A DNA stretch of 64,000 nucleotides, taken from assembly GCA_021773035.1 (NCBI GenBank), contig JAJFKU010000066.1, positions 62,001 to 126,000 on the forward strand, in the 5' to 3' direction. The stretch is from Woeseiaceae bacterium (GTDB lineage Bacteria; Pseudomonadota; Gammaproteobacteria; Steroidobacterales; Woeseiaceae). The notes under the pieces were generated by a model that worked only from the letters and a program-made list of their open reading frames with translations, had not been told where the DNA came from and made no database searches. This document shows positions 20,394 through 28,772 of this stretch, piece after piece. The translations under genes were made by a program, and so were the position numbers. The stretch's first letter is position 1; every line of letters begins with the position of its first letter.

Positions 20394-21608
20394 ATGAGAG
20401 GCTACACAGGAACAAACGTCGACGGGCAAGCCATTCACTACGTCGATAAGAAACGCTGGCTATGGCTGTTGTCGGTGGTTTATCCATTGCAACCGATATT
20501 CGTCATCCTGCTTCATGCCCGCAGCGGCAACGAGCTATGGTTTGCCGCTCCGTTCCTGTTCAACTATCTGCTGGCACCCCTGCTCGACTGGATAATCGGC
20601 GAAGATCGCAACAACCCGCCGGAAGAAATCGTCATGCAGCTCGACCGCGACCCCTACTATCGACGCCTGACTTACCTCGTCGTTCCACTACACTTCCTCA
20701 GCCTGGTGATCAGCGCGTGGTATGCCGCAACACAGGCGCTGAGCTGGTGGGCCTTTACGTTGCTTGCGATGTTCGCCGGCATCATCGCGGGCCTTGCGAT
20801 CAATACGGGCCATGAACTCGGCCACAAGAACTCGCGGCTCGAAAAATGGCTTGCGAAGGTCGTACTTGCCGTCCCCGCCTACGGGCATTTCACGATCGAA
20901 CACAATCGTGGACATCATCAGCGTGTTGCGACGTATGACGATCCGGCCAGTGCGCGTATGGGTGAAAACATATACAAGTTCGCAATACGCGAGATTCCGG
21001 GCGCTTTCAAGAACGGCTGGGCCACCGAAAAAGAACGTCTGACCCGGCGCGGCAGGTCAGTCTGGCACCCAAACAACGCGATCCTGCAATCCTACGCCCT
21101 GAGCTTGACTGTCAGCCTGATGCTGCTCTTGTTACTGGGCTGGAAGGCAATACCCTTTCTGCTGTTGCATAACCTGTTGGCCTACTGGCAACTCTCCAGT
21201 GCCAACTACATCGAGCACTACGGCCTGCGGCGAGTAGAGAACGAGCGTGGTCAGCTGGAACGTTGTGAACCCCATCATTCCTGGAACAGCAATCACGTAT
21301 TCAGCAACCTCGTCCTGTTCCACCTGGAGCGCCATTCCGACCACCATTCCCATCCCCTGCGGCGTTACCAGTCGCTGCGTCATTTCGACAATCTGCCACG
21401 CCTGCCAAACGGCTATTTCGGCATGTACGTGCTCGCGTACCTGCCGTTCTTATGGTTCAGGGTTATGGACCCACGACTGATGAAGTTGCCGCACGTTGCC
21501 GGCGATCTGGATAAGGTCAACATCGATCCCTCGGCGCGGGCGGCCATTTTCCTCAAATGGGGACGCGAAAAGATGTCGGAACCCACCTGCCTGGATACTT
21601 CCGAGTAG
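20394..21608 (+). CDS. alkB: AlkB-type membrane di-iron alkane 1-monooxygenase
   Basis: AlkB hydroxylates medium-chain n-alkanes at the terminal carbon, using electrons from rubredoxin. The 404-residue protein has about six membrane helices and all the His boxes that hold the iron centre: NTGHELGHK, EHNRGHHQRV, NYIEHYGLRR and LERHSDHHSHPLRRYQSLR. The AlkB fingerprint is therefore intact. The upstream open frame extends to 19968, but the ATG at 20394 gives the family-like N-terminus. No rubredoxin or rubredoxin reductase gene lies nearby, so electron supply must come from elsewhere. Confidence 0.9.
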   Translation: MRGYTGTNVDGQAIHYVDKKRWLWLLSVVYPLQPIFVILLHARSGNELWFAAPFLFNYLLAPLLDWIIGEDRNNPPEEIVMQLDRDPYYRRLTYLVVPLHFLSLVISAWYAATQALSWWAFTLLAMFAGIIAGLAINTGHELGHKNSRLEKWLAKVVLAVPAYGHFTIEHNRGHHQRVATYDDPASARMGENIYKFAIREIPGAFKNGWATEKERLTRRGRSVWHPNNAILQSYALSLTVSLMLLLLLGWKAIPFLLLHNLLAYWQLSSANYIEHYGLRRVENERGQLERCEPHHSWNSNHVFSNLVLFHLERHSDHHSHPLRRYQSLRHFDNLPRLPNGYFGMYVLAYLPFLWFRVMDPRLMKLPHVAGDLDKVNIDPSARAAIFLKWGREKMSEPTCLDTSE

Positions 21609-21690
21609 TAGCCGTTACTGTTTTCATTTCCGACAGGTTTGCCGAAAAACTCGTCTGTTCTCGCACCAGGCAGCGATCTAGCCTTGGTGA

Positions 21691-22551
21691 ATGGCCGCTA
21701 GTCGCATTCCTGCTTCCACGCTCGTCGCACTACTGACAGCAACTTTCGCTTCGCTCTTTACACGGGCACTGCTGCAGACACACTTCATCAACAACGGAAT
21801 GACCGGGATGCTTGCCGGTGATCTGTCTTATTTGGTCGTTCCACTGATACTTGTCTTGCTGCTCGCACCGCTGTGGCGCCACGAACAACCGTTCCTGGCG
21901 AGGCAGTTTTCGCGTAGCGGCATCGCCTGGCCGGCCCTCGCGAAAGCAGTGGCTATCGGCCTTCTGCTACGCCTGACCTGGTGGTGCCAACTCGTAATCG
22001 GAGTTGCCTTCGGTTTCTACAGCAACGGCCAGGGAACGATTTCAGGGCCGGTATTCAGCTTCCAGTGTCCGCCCCCGGGTGTTGCATTCCTCGGTATTCT
22101 GGTGATGATTGTGCTGCAGCCGCTGATCGAGGAAACCACCCATCGCGGCTACGTTCAGACCGCGCTGCAACGTTACGGGTTCACCATCTCTGCAATGGTC
22201 TCCGCTGCGGCATTCGCAGCCGTTCATCACACGGACTCGATGTTGTTCGCGTTTTTCACCGGCCTGGTTTTCGCAACGCAATACCGTGTTTCCGAGGCAT
22301 TGTGGTCGTCGCTTATCACACACGCAACCGTAAACGGCCTTATTCTGATCGACTGGCGATGCTTGTCCGGTCGGTGGAATCCGCGCGTCGATGAACTCCC
22401 TCTGCTGCTGACCGGCACAATGGCGAGCCTTGTGATGCTGTGTTGCTTGCTGGGTATCGCCTGCCTGCTCCGGGCCATGGCTAACATGGCTACCATGGCT
22501 ACCGAGGCGTCATCGACGCGTCGGCAATGCCCCGGTAGCCGTCGACTATAA
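21691..22551 (+). CDS. CPBP-family intramembrane glutamic protease
   Basis: This CPBP (CAAX protease and bacteriocin-processing) membrane protein has 286 residues and about seven hydrophobic helices. All three family motifs are intact: EETTHR (Glu147, Glu148, Arg152), FAAVH (Phe175, His179) and HATVN (His211, Asn215). Family members cleave within membranes; in Gram-positive bacteria several serve as bacteriocin immunity or processing factors. Its 3' end overlaps, tail to tail, the small bacteriocin-like gene at 22546-22734. The C-terminal tail is Met/Ala/Thr-rich and probably cytoplasmic. Confidence 0.87.
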   Translation: MAASRIPASTLVALLTATFASLFTRALLQTHFINNGMTGMLAGDLSYLVVPLILVLLLAPLWRHEQPFLARQFSRSGIAWPALAKAVAIGLLLRLTWWCQLVIGVAFGFYSNGQGTISGPVFSFQCPPPGVAFLGILVMIVLQPLIEETTHRGYVQTALQRYGFTISAMVSAAAFAAVHHTDSMLFAFFTGLVFATQYRVSEALWSSLITHATVNGLILIDWRCLSGRWNPRVDELPLLLTGTMASLVMLCCLLGIACLLRAMANMATMATEASSTRRQCPGSRRL

Positions 22552-22734
22552 CGCGTTAGCGATGCGCTCGATGATGTGCGAAGTAGCCGCGACCACTCCT
22601 TCGTATATTTCGATCAGATCACTTCCAAGTGAAGAAGTGTCGGTAACGCCACCGTAGTTGTTAGCGCCACCCGAAGAGCAATTGTCGCCAGCACCCGATA
22701 CGAGGCAGATTTCGCTCATTGTTAGTTCTCGCAT
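22546..22734 (-). CDS. Bacteriocin-like secreted peptide with double-glycine-type leader
   Basis: The 62-residue peptide begins MRELTMSEICLVSGAGDNCS. The pattern MRELT-x-x-E-x-x-x-VSG, ending in a small-residue pair, is the leader of class II bacteriocin-like peptides exported by peptidase-containing ABC transporters. The presumed mature part is about 46 residues: a Gly/Ser/Asn-rich N-terminal half (SSGGANNYGGVTD) and an amphipathic helical tail (DLIEIYEGVVAATSHIIERI). The ATG at 22734 is preceded by AAAGGAGA with a seven-base gap, an excellent ribosome binding site. It overlaps the CPBP protease gene by six bases on the opposite strand. No exporter is encoded nearby. It could instead be a signalling or orphan peptide. 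Confidence 0.72.
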   Translation of the reverse strand: MRELTMSEICLVSGAGDNCSSGGANNYGGVTDTSSLGSDLIEIYEGVVAATSHIIERIANAL

Positions 22735-22948
22735 TTTCAATCTCCTTTACTTTCGTTGACAGCACGTCCTGTGCATTACGACTCTAACCTGCGATGGCGA
22801 CCACCGCCGTCTGCAAATGTGCCCGCTTCGTGGAGATTTGACATATTCCGGGCGAGCGGCCGGCCTTGTGATGTGCCGCACAGTCAACTCTGCGACACCG
22901 ATATACCCTAAGCATCGACAATCTCAAATTGACTATTCAGGAATCGTC

Positions 22949-23620
22949 ATGCGTAAAACAACCCTCAAAGCGACGCTGCTAACGCTCGCTCTGGCAGCAT
23001 CCGGTACCGCCAGCGCCGACTTCGGGGCCGGCGTAAAAGTCAGTACCCTGGGACTGGGAGTGGAAGGACGCTGGAACCCCCTGCCATGGGTAGACTTTCG
23101 ACTCGGTGCAAACCGCTACGATTACGATGACAGTGGTTCACAGGCCGGTATCAACTACGATGCCACGTTCGCGCTGGACACCTACTACCTGACCGGCAAT
23201 GTTCGCTTCCCGCTCAGCCCGTTCCGCGTCACCGCAGGTGCATTCTCAAACAACAACGAAGTGCAGCTATCGAGCGCCGAAACCAGCAGCTCACTGTTCA
23301 GCATCGGTGGCCTGACATTTTCCTCGGACGATGTCGGTACACTGCAAAGCATAACGTCCTTCGACAGCACGTCGCCGTATCTCGGATTCGGCTACGACTT
23401 CGAGCTCTTCAACAAAGTCGGCCTGAATTTCGACCTGGGCGTTTTGTGGCAGGGTGACCCGTCGGTAACACTGGAGGCTACCGGCCTGGCCAATGCGCCG
23501 GCTCAGGTACAAATCGACCTTGCGCGTGAACTCGAAGTCGAGCGCCGCGAACTCGAAGACGAAGTCAGCGACTACAAAGCATGGCCTGTGATCTCACTGG
23601 GTTTCGTTTACAACTTCTGA
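22949..23620 (+). CDS. Predicted outer-membrane beta-barrel protein
   Basis: The 223-residue protein starts with a clear Sec signal peptide (MRKTTLKATLLTLALAASG, cleavage near TASA-DFG). The rest alternates hydrophobic and polar residues in beta-strand style (VEGRWNPLPWVDFRLGANRY, TYYLTGNVRFPLSPFRVTAG, YLGFGYDFEL, WPVISLGFVYNF). It ends in a Phe, the usual BAM-recognition residue. A short charged stretch near residues 190-205 may be a loop or coiled coil. I do not recognise a specific family. It ends exactly where the convergent oxidoreductase gene ends. Confidence 0.75.
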   Translation: MRKTTLKATLLTLALAASGTASADFGAGVKVSTLGLGVEGRWNPLPWVDFRLGANRYDYDDSGSQAGINYDATFALDTYYLTGNVRFPLSPFRVTAGAFSNNNEVQLSSAETSSSLFSIGGLTFSSDDVGTLQSITSFDSTSPYLGFGYDFELFNKVGLNFDLGVLWQGDPSVTLEATGLANAPAQVQIDLARELEVERRELEDEVSDYKAWPVISLGFVYNF

Positions 23621-24970
23621 CTAGCGGCGTCGATCCAGCCACAGAGAGAGACCGATTCCGAGCTGCAGATACTTCAGACGCAGCCCGGCCAGCGGGAACC
23701 TGCGTGCCAAACCTTTGACGATTTCCGGCAGCTCTGGCGAGTTGCCGGTACCAATCCAGTCAGCCAGTTGCTTGCCCGTCCAGGTCGCCGTGTTAACGCC
23801 GTTTCCGTGGTATCCGTAGCCGAAGTAAACACTCTCATCTTCGTCGAGGCGACCTAACGACGGGCACATCGAACCGGTCATGCAGATCAGCCCGTGCCAA
23901 CGGTAGTCGATCTCCAGCTTCGACCATGACGGCCACAACGACTTCAGGGTTGTTTCCAGGCGTTCGTAGGTTGCCAGTTCCCCTTCGCGATGACCGGTCG
24001 TATGGCCCCGGCCGCCAAACAGAAAACGACCATCCGGCAGCAGGCGAAAATAGTTCATAACGCGGCGCGAATTAAACGCGAGTTGCTCCGTCAGCCAGGA
24101 ATGCGCCAGCCTGTTCGATTCGGTAAGCGGCTTCGTCACGATAATCGCGCTGATTACAGGCAGCGTTCGCGCGTAGAACTCCGGGCGCAAACCTTCCGGC
24201 AGGAATCCGTTCGTCGAGAAGATGACTTTTCGGGCTTTCAGCGTGCCGCCGGCAGTCGCCAGTTGGTGGATTCCATCATCTGATTTCCTCCACGACAGTA
24301 CCTCGCTGTGTTCGTGCACAACGGCTCCACGTCGAACTGCCGCATTCGCCAGTCCGCGACAATAGCGCAGCGGGTGCAAGCCGAACGCCGGTCGCGACAT
24401 CACGGCACCGTATTGCTCGCTCGAATCGTAGAACCTCTCGCGAAACTCGTCCGCAGTAAACAGCTCAGACGGAAGCTCGAGTTGCTGTGTCGAGATGTCG
24501 TGGTCTTCAACCAGGCGCGCGAACGCCCTCGGTGTATGCGCGACTTCAAGTTCTGCACTACCGTGCCCCTGAAAGTCCAGGCCTTCGCTGTCGCCAAGGC
24601 TGCGCACGAGTTCAACGGCATCCATCTGCGAGCGGTAGTATTCACGGGTGTTGTCGATACCCACCATTTTGATGAGATCCCTGCGCTGCACACCCACGCC
24701 GCCCATACAACAAAAGCCGGCGTTGCGCCCCGAAGCACCCCATCCGATATGACCGGCATCAATCACACGAACGTCGACATCGTAGTCGCGCGCGAGATGC
24801 AGTGCCGCCGACAGTCCTGTGTAGCCACCGCCGATAATCGCGACATCGCAGCTTGCGTCGCCCTGCAACGGCCGTGCATCAACGGCGATGTCTGTTGCAG
24901 TCGCTTCCCAGTAACTGGGCTGCGGCGTATCGAATCGATACAAATTCTCGTCGTAGATTCGGTTCTTCAA
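23621..24970 (-). CDS. FAD-dependent amine oxidase (DAO family, PuuB-like)
   Basis: This 449-residue flavoprotein has a dinucleotide fold near residue 44 (VAIIGGGYTGLSAALHLARD). The GWGASGRNAGFCCMGG segment and the C-terminal YFGYGYHGNGVNTATWTGK are typical of gamma-glutamylputrescine oxidase and related DAO enzymes, which oxidise amines to aldehydes with release of H2O2 and ammonia. It overlaps the decarboxylase gene upstream by four bases, so it probably oxidises the amine that enzyme produces. The true substrate is unknown. Confidence 0.82.
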   Translation of the reverse strand: MKNRIYDENLYRFDTPQPSYWEATATDIAVDARPLQGDASCDVAIIGGGYTGLSAALHLARDYDVDVRVIDAGHIGWGASGRNAGFCCMGGVGVQRRDLIKMVGIDNTREYYRSQMDAVELVRSLGDSEGLDFQGHGSAELEVAHTPRAFARLVEDHDISTQQLELPSELFTADEFRERFYDSSEQYGAVMSRPAFGLHPLRYCRGLANAAVRRGAVVHEHSEVLSWRKSDDGIHQLATAGGTLKARKVIFSTNGFLPEGLRPEFYARTLPVISAIIVTKPLTESNRLAHSWLTEQLAFNSRRVMNYFRLLPDGRFLFGGRGHTTGHREGELATYERLETTLKSLWPSWSKLEIDYRWHGLICMTGSMCPSLGRLDEDESVYFGYGYHGNGVNTATWTGKQLADWIGTGNSPELPEIVKGLARRFPLAGLRLKYLQLGIGLSLWLDRRR

Positions 24971-26340
24971 TAGTTCTGCTGTCTTGCGATAGCAAGAATC
25001 GCGTCCAGACTACGATCAACGTCCTCTGTGGTTGTCGACCAGTTACAAACACTGATTCGCATCGCCGTTCTTCCCTGCCAGACCGTCACGCCACACCAGC
25101 AGGTGCCTTCACGCTGGATCTCATCGATAATCGTCCGGTTTGTTGCATCGTCACCAAACGACACCAGGACCTGGTTCAGAACCACGTCGTTGAGCACTTC
25201 ATAACCGGCTTCGGTCAGCGCGCCGGCAAAACGGCGCGCATTACTGCAACAACGATTGATCATATCCGCAGTGCCTTGTCTGCCCAGTGATCTTAACGCT
25301 GCCCAGACATCAACACCGCGGGCGCGGCGCGACAATTCAGGCGTAAAATCCGACGGATTGCGGGACTCCGTTTCGGTCATCAGATACTCAGCCGTTATCG
25401 CCATCGCCGACTTCAGCGCCTCGTTATCACGAACGAAAGCTACACCACAGTCGTAAGGCACATTCAGCCACTTGTGCGCATCTGTCGCCCATGAGTCCGC
25501 AGCCTGGAACCCGTCACAAAGGTGCTCAAGATCAGGGGATGCCGCAGCCCAAAGACCAAACGCGCCGTCAACGTGTACCCACGCGCCTTTGGGTTTCACC
25601 AGCTCACAGATTTCACCGACCGGATCGAAGGCACCGGTATTGACGTTACCCGCCTGCGTGCACACGATCGTCGGGCCGCCAATGTCTGGAAAGCGCCCGA
25701 TATCGATTCGGCCTTGTTCGTCAACGGCCGCTTTAACAACACGATTGCGACCAAAGCCCAACAAACCCAGCGATTTGAAGACCGTCGGATGAGTTTCCTC
25801 GGATACGATAATCGTCAGCGGCGGCGCTCCTATCAGGCCATCGGCCTCGACGTTCCAGCCGATGTCTGCAAACACCCGATTACGCGCTGCCGCCAGTGCG
25901 CTGAAGTTCGCAACCGTCGCACCGGTAACGAATGATGCTGCAGCGTTTTTCGGTAGCCCGAACAGATCGATCATCCAGTCCATCGCGACGCGCTCAAGCG
26001 TTGCTGTTGCCGGCGTTACTTCATGCATGCCGACGTTTTGGTCCCAGGCTGTTGTCAGCCAGTTCGTAGCTACTGTAACGGGCAGCGAACCGCCGATAAC
26101 GAAACCGAAATAGCGCGGTCCCGTCATGGTCACTGTCGCCGGCGAGCCGATATCGTCGAGCATCGCAAGCACATCGGTATCGTCGCTGCCCGAATCCGGT
26201 AGCGGTTCGACAAAACGCTCAACCGCCACGACTGCTTCAGGAGCAGGAGCCACACGACGCTCAACGCTGTTTTCCCGATAACGTATGCTGCGTTCAGCGG
26301 CCTCGGATAACAACGCCCTGAGTTCAGACTTATCAGGCAT
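24967..26340 (-). CDS. PLP-dependent group II decarboxylase
   Basis: This is a fold-type I PLP enzyme of the aromatic amino acid/glutamate decarboxylase group, 457 residues from the ATG at 26340. That start has AAAGGG eight bases upstream; a GTG at 26349 is the alternative. The PLP Lys is in DAHKWLNVPYDCG near residue 290, and HVDGAFGLWAAASP carries the cofactor-stacking region. The protein probably removes the carboxyl group of an amino acid; which one cannot be read from the sequence. The gene overlaps the transporter upstream and the oxidase downstream. Confidence 0.85.
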   Translation of the reverse strand: MPDKSELRALLSEAAERSIRYRENSVERRVAPAPEAVVAVERFVEPLPDSGSDDTDVLAMLDDIGSPATVTMTGPRYFGFVIGGSLPVTVATNWLTTAWDQNVGMHEVTPATATLERVAMDWMIDLFGLPKNAAASFVTGATVANFSALAAARNRVFADIGWNVEADGLIGAPPLTIIVSEETHPTVFKSLGLLGFGRNRVVKAAVDEQGRIDIGRFPDIGGPTIVCTQAGNVNTGAFDPVGEICELVKPKGAWVHVDGAFGLWAAASPDLEHLCDGFQAADSWATDAHKWLNVPYDCGVAFVRDNEALKSAMAITAEYLMTETESRNPSDFTPELSRRARGVDVWAALRSLGRQGTADMINRCCSNARRFAGALTEAGYEVLNDVVLNQVLVSFGDDATNRTIIDEIQREGTCWCGVTVWQGRTAMRISVCNWSTTTEDVDRSLDAILAIARQQNY

Positions 26341-27526
26341 CAAGAACACCCTTTCCGTGTAACCGGGCGTTCTTTCTTACCGCAATCAGAGCGACAGCAA
26401 TAAACAGCAGGAAAGGCATCGGAATTAACATCAGCGTACTCCAGCCAAAGAAATACATCACGGTACCAGCTGCCAGTGACGCGGTTGCCGAGATACCAAA
26501 TACCAGGAACTCATTCACAGCCTGCGCACGAAACCGTTCCGCCATGCTGTAGCTATACGTCAGCATCGTAGTACCACCGACATAGAGGAAGTTCCAGCCC
26601 ACCCCAAGCAGGACCAGCGCCCACCAGTAGTGCAGTACGGTATGCCCCTGCAACCCAACGATCGACGCTGCGAGCAAACCCATTGCACCCGCAAACATCA
26701 AACGCGTGACGCCGAGTCTTTCGATGAGAAAGCCGGTGACGAGAGACGGCAGGTACATACCCAGTACGTGTGCACGAATAACGCTCGAAGTCTCCTCGAG
26801 AGAGTAGTGGTCGTTCACATGCATACTCAGCGGCGTCGCGGTCATTATCAAAGTCATCAAACCGAAGCCGGTGGTGGCGCCAAGCACTGCGACGATAAAC
26901 ACCGGCTGGCAAACAATCTCACGAAGCGGTCGTTGCGACATACGCCCCTCTTCTTCCACCCGGTCTTTCGCAGCATGCATGGCCAAAAAAAGTAACGCCT
27001 GCAACGCGAACATCGCGGCCAGGACCACCATCGTTCCGGCGTAGGGAATACCGTCAATCCAAAACTGTCCGCGTGTCGCGAGTTCCTTGCCCACGAACGC
27101 TGCACCAATCGAACCAACCAGTACCAGCGAGATAGCGCGCGGCACAAATTTTGCCTCGACGCTTTCAGCCGCCGCGTAGCGGTATTGATACGTAAATGCC
27201 ATGTTGATGCCAAACAGCATTACGGAAATGTTGTACAACAGGAAGCTCGAACTGCGAAGCGCGATGACAGCAACCACCATCGCCACCGCCGCGGATAACG
27301 ACGCGATGCTAAAACTTCGCCGCCTGCCGATCCTGCGCATTAACATCGTTGCAGGAATCGTCGTTGCGGCGACCGCTATTACCATCACGGAAAGTGGCAA
27401 CGTGGCGAGGGCTTTGTTGCTCGCCAACTCAGAACCGATTATTCCGCCCAAGGTCACCATTACGATTGAACCGGTGGTGGAAATCATCTGGCAAACAATG
27501 AGGATGACGATATTGCGAACTTGCAT
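26333..27526 (-). CDS. MFS transporter
   Basis: The 397-residue protein has about twelve hydrophobic segments and the major-facilitator loop 2-3 motif (MLMRRIGRRRSFSIASL). It lacks a signal peptide and sits in the inner membrane. It is the first gene of a three-gene operon with a decarboxylase and an amine oxidase, both overlapping, so it probably imports the amino acid or amine that those enzymes process. It diverges from arfB. Confidence 0.85.
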   Translation of the reverse strand: MQVRNIVILIVCQMISTTGSIVMVTLGGIIGSELASNKALATLPLSVMVIAVAATTIPATMLMRRIGRRRSFSIASLSAAVAMVVAVIALRSSSFLLYNISVMLFGINMAFTYQYRYAAAESVEAKFVPRAISLVLVGSIGAAFVGKELATRGQFWIDGIPYAGTMVVLAAMFALQALLFLAMHAAKDRVEEEGRMSQRPLREIVCQPVFIVAVLGATTGFGLMTLIMTATPLSMHVNDHYSLEETSSVIRAHVLGMYLPSLVTGFLIERLGVTRLMFAGAMGLLAASIVGLQGHTVLHYWWALVLLGVGWNFLYVGGTTMLTYSYSMAERFRAQAVNEFLVFGISATASLAAGTVMYFFGWSTLMLIPMPFLLFIAVALIAVRKNARLHGKGVLDA

Positions 27527-27579
27527 TCAGCACGCCGATAAGGATTATGGAGGCGGCATTCTCACATATTGGAGACAAC

Positions 27580-28005
27580 GTGGACACTCTCGACATTTCG
27601 GACAACATCAGAATTCCGATGTCTGAAATTCAGATGACTGCCGTCCGATCACAGGGCGCCGGTGGCCAGAACGTCAACAAGGTCGCAAGCGCCATTCACC
27701 TGCGCTTCGATACACAGCTGAGCTCGGCGCTGCCCGAGCGCGTCAAGAGCCGCTTGCTGCAGTTATCCGATCACCGCGTCACCGACGACGGCATTATCGT
27801 TATCAAGTCCCAGGCGCACAGAAGCCAGGAACGCAATCGCCAGGCAGCACTCTGCCGCCTGACGGAGCTGATCCGGAGCAGCTTGCGTGAACCGAAGCGC
27901 CGTATCCGCACGAAACCCAGTAAACGCTCCAGGCAAAAACGACTGGACGCGAAGAGCCACCGCGGCAACCTCAAGAAATCCCGCAAAAGCCCGGGGGACG
28001 ATTGA
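27580..28005 (+). CDS. arfB: Alternative ribosome-rescue factor ArfB (YaeJ)
   Basis: ArfB is a peptidyl-tRNA hydrolase that frees ribosomes stalled on truncated mRNA. It carries the release-factor GGQ motif in SQGAGGQNVNKVASAIHLRF, and a basic C-terminal tail rich in Lys and Arg that enters the empty mRNA channel. I chose the GTG at 27580, which has GGAG five bases upstream and gives 141 residues (E. coli 140). An ATG at 27547 would add 11 residues. Confidence 0.92.
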   Translation: MDTLDISDNIRIPMSEIQMTAVRSQGAGGQNVNKVASAIHLRFDTQLSSALPERVKSRLLQLSDHRVTDDGIIVIKSQAHRSQERNRQAALCRLTELIRSSLREPKRRIRTKPSKRSRQKRLDAKSHRGNLKKSRKSPGDD

Positions 28006-28035
28006 TCGAGACGACTTGTCGCTCTGAAGTTATAT

Positions 28036-28058
28036 TGTTACCATGTTACCTGTTTACC
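28036..28058 (+). promoter_or_regulatory. Tandem heptad repeats before an RHH-like gene
   Basis: Three direct copies of TGTTACC (28036-28042 and 28044-28050, then the variant TGTTTACC at 28051-28058) lie just upstream of the ribosome binding site of the gene at 28077. Short tandem heptads are the kind of site bound by some ribbon-helix-helix repressors, such as the streptococcal omega protein. The downstream gene looks RHH-like, so autoregulation is a reasonable inference. The repeats are seen directly; the binding is not. Confidence 0.5.
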
Positions 28059-28076
28059 AACAAAGGAGCAGAAAAC

Positions 28077-28331
28077 ATGGCGAAAACCCTCATCAAGCGA
28101 ACACAAACCGGGGTCCGTATAGAGTCTTCGTTGCTCAAAGTGCTCAAAGGCCTGGCCGAATATGCCGAGATCAGCCTGGGGGATCTCATCGAAGGCATCG
28201 TTCTGCACGCGTTTGAAGGCAAAGCCCCCTTCTCGGCGGAAACGCAGACCGTCATCGAACAGCTAAAGGCCGTTTACGGCTGTCATCTGACAGCGGTCGA
28301 CAGCCACCAGCTGCAGGAGTCGGAATCATGA
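28077..28331 (+). CDS. Small RHH-like protein
   Basis: This 84-residue protein begins at the ATG at 28077, with AAAGGAG eight bases upstream; the open frame extends upstream but without support. The segment TGVRIESSLLKVLKGLAEYA followed by EISLGDLIEGIVLHAFEG reads as a short beta-strand and two helices, the ribbon-helix-helix layout. The exact family is not recognised. It overlaps the next gene by four bases (ATGA), so the two are coupled. Its promoter region holds tandem heptads that may be its own operator. Confidence 0.62.
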   Translation: MAKTLIKRTQTGVRIESSLLKVLKGLAEYAEISLGDLIEGIVLHAFEGKAPFSAETQTVIEQLKAVYGCHLTAVDSHQLQESES

Positions 28332-28741
28332 ACGCGGCTATCGGTCCGGAGATAACCATCGCCGACTTCGAGGCCGGCGACATCGATGCCGAGCATTTCA
28401 ACCACGAGTCGCATGTCTACGTTGGCTGGCTCTACCTCCGCGAATATGCGCTTGCCGAGGCGCTGGCAAAGTTCGACGCCGGTCTGAAACGCCTGGTGAC
28501 CAGCTTGGGCGCCGAAGGCAAATACCATGCAACGCTGACCTGGTTCTTTCTGTTGTTGATCGCCGAGCGGATGGAAGCGGACGAACCCTGGGCAGTGTTC
28601 AAACAACGCAACCCGGACCTCATCAATGACAGCAAAGAAACCCTGTCACGTTACTATAGCGAGCGCTACCTCTTTTCTGATCGCGCCCGGCAACGCTTCG
28701 TGCTCCCGGACAGACTGGCGAACCAGGGCTTAGAGCCCTGA
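28328..28741 (+). CDS. Conserved hypothetical protein
   Basis: The 137-residue protein is probably cytoplasmic and helical. A notable segment is FNHESHVYVGWLYLREYALAE, followed by LKRLVTSLGAEGKYHATLTW and a hydrophobic stretch FFLLLIAERM. I recall similar uncharacterised proteins in proteobacteria but cannot name a function. It is coupled to the RHH-like gene upstream and ends inside the perfect inverted repeat that forms the terminator. Confidence 0.65.
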   Translation: MNAAIGPEITIADFEAGDIDAEHFNHESHVYVGWLYLREYALAEALAKFDAGLKRLVTSLGAEGKYHATLTWFFLLLIAERMEADEPWAVFKQRNPDLINDSKETLSRYYSERYLFSDRARQRFVLPDRLANQGLEP

Positions 28742-28764
28742 AAGGGCTCTAAGCCCTTTATGTT
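28725..28764 (+). terminator. Rho-independent terminator
   Basis: A perfect 15-bp inverted repeat (AGGGCTTAGAGCCCT at 28725-28739 and its complement at 28743-28757) with a three-base loop is followed by a T-rich run. The stem begins inside the last codons of the upstream gene, and the fhs gene on the opposite strand ends just beyond it. Confidence 0.85.
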
Positions 28765-28772
28765 TTTCTGCT

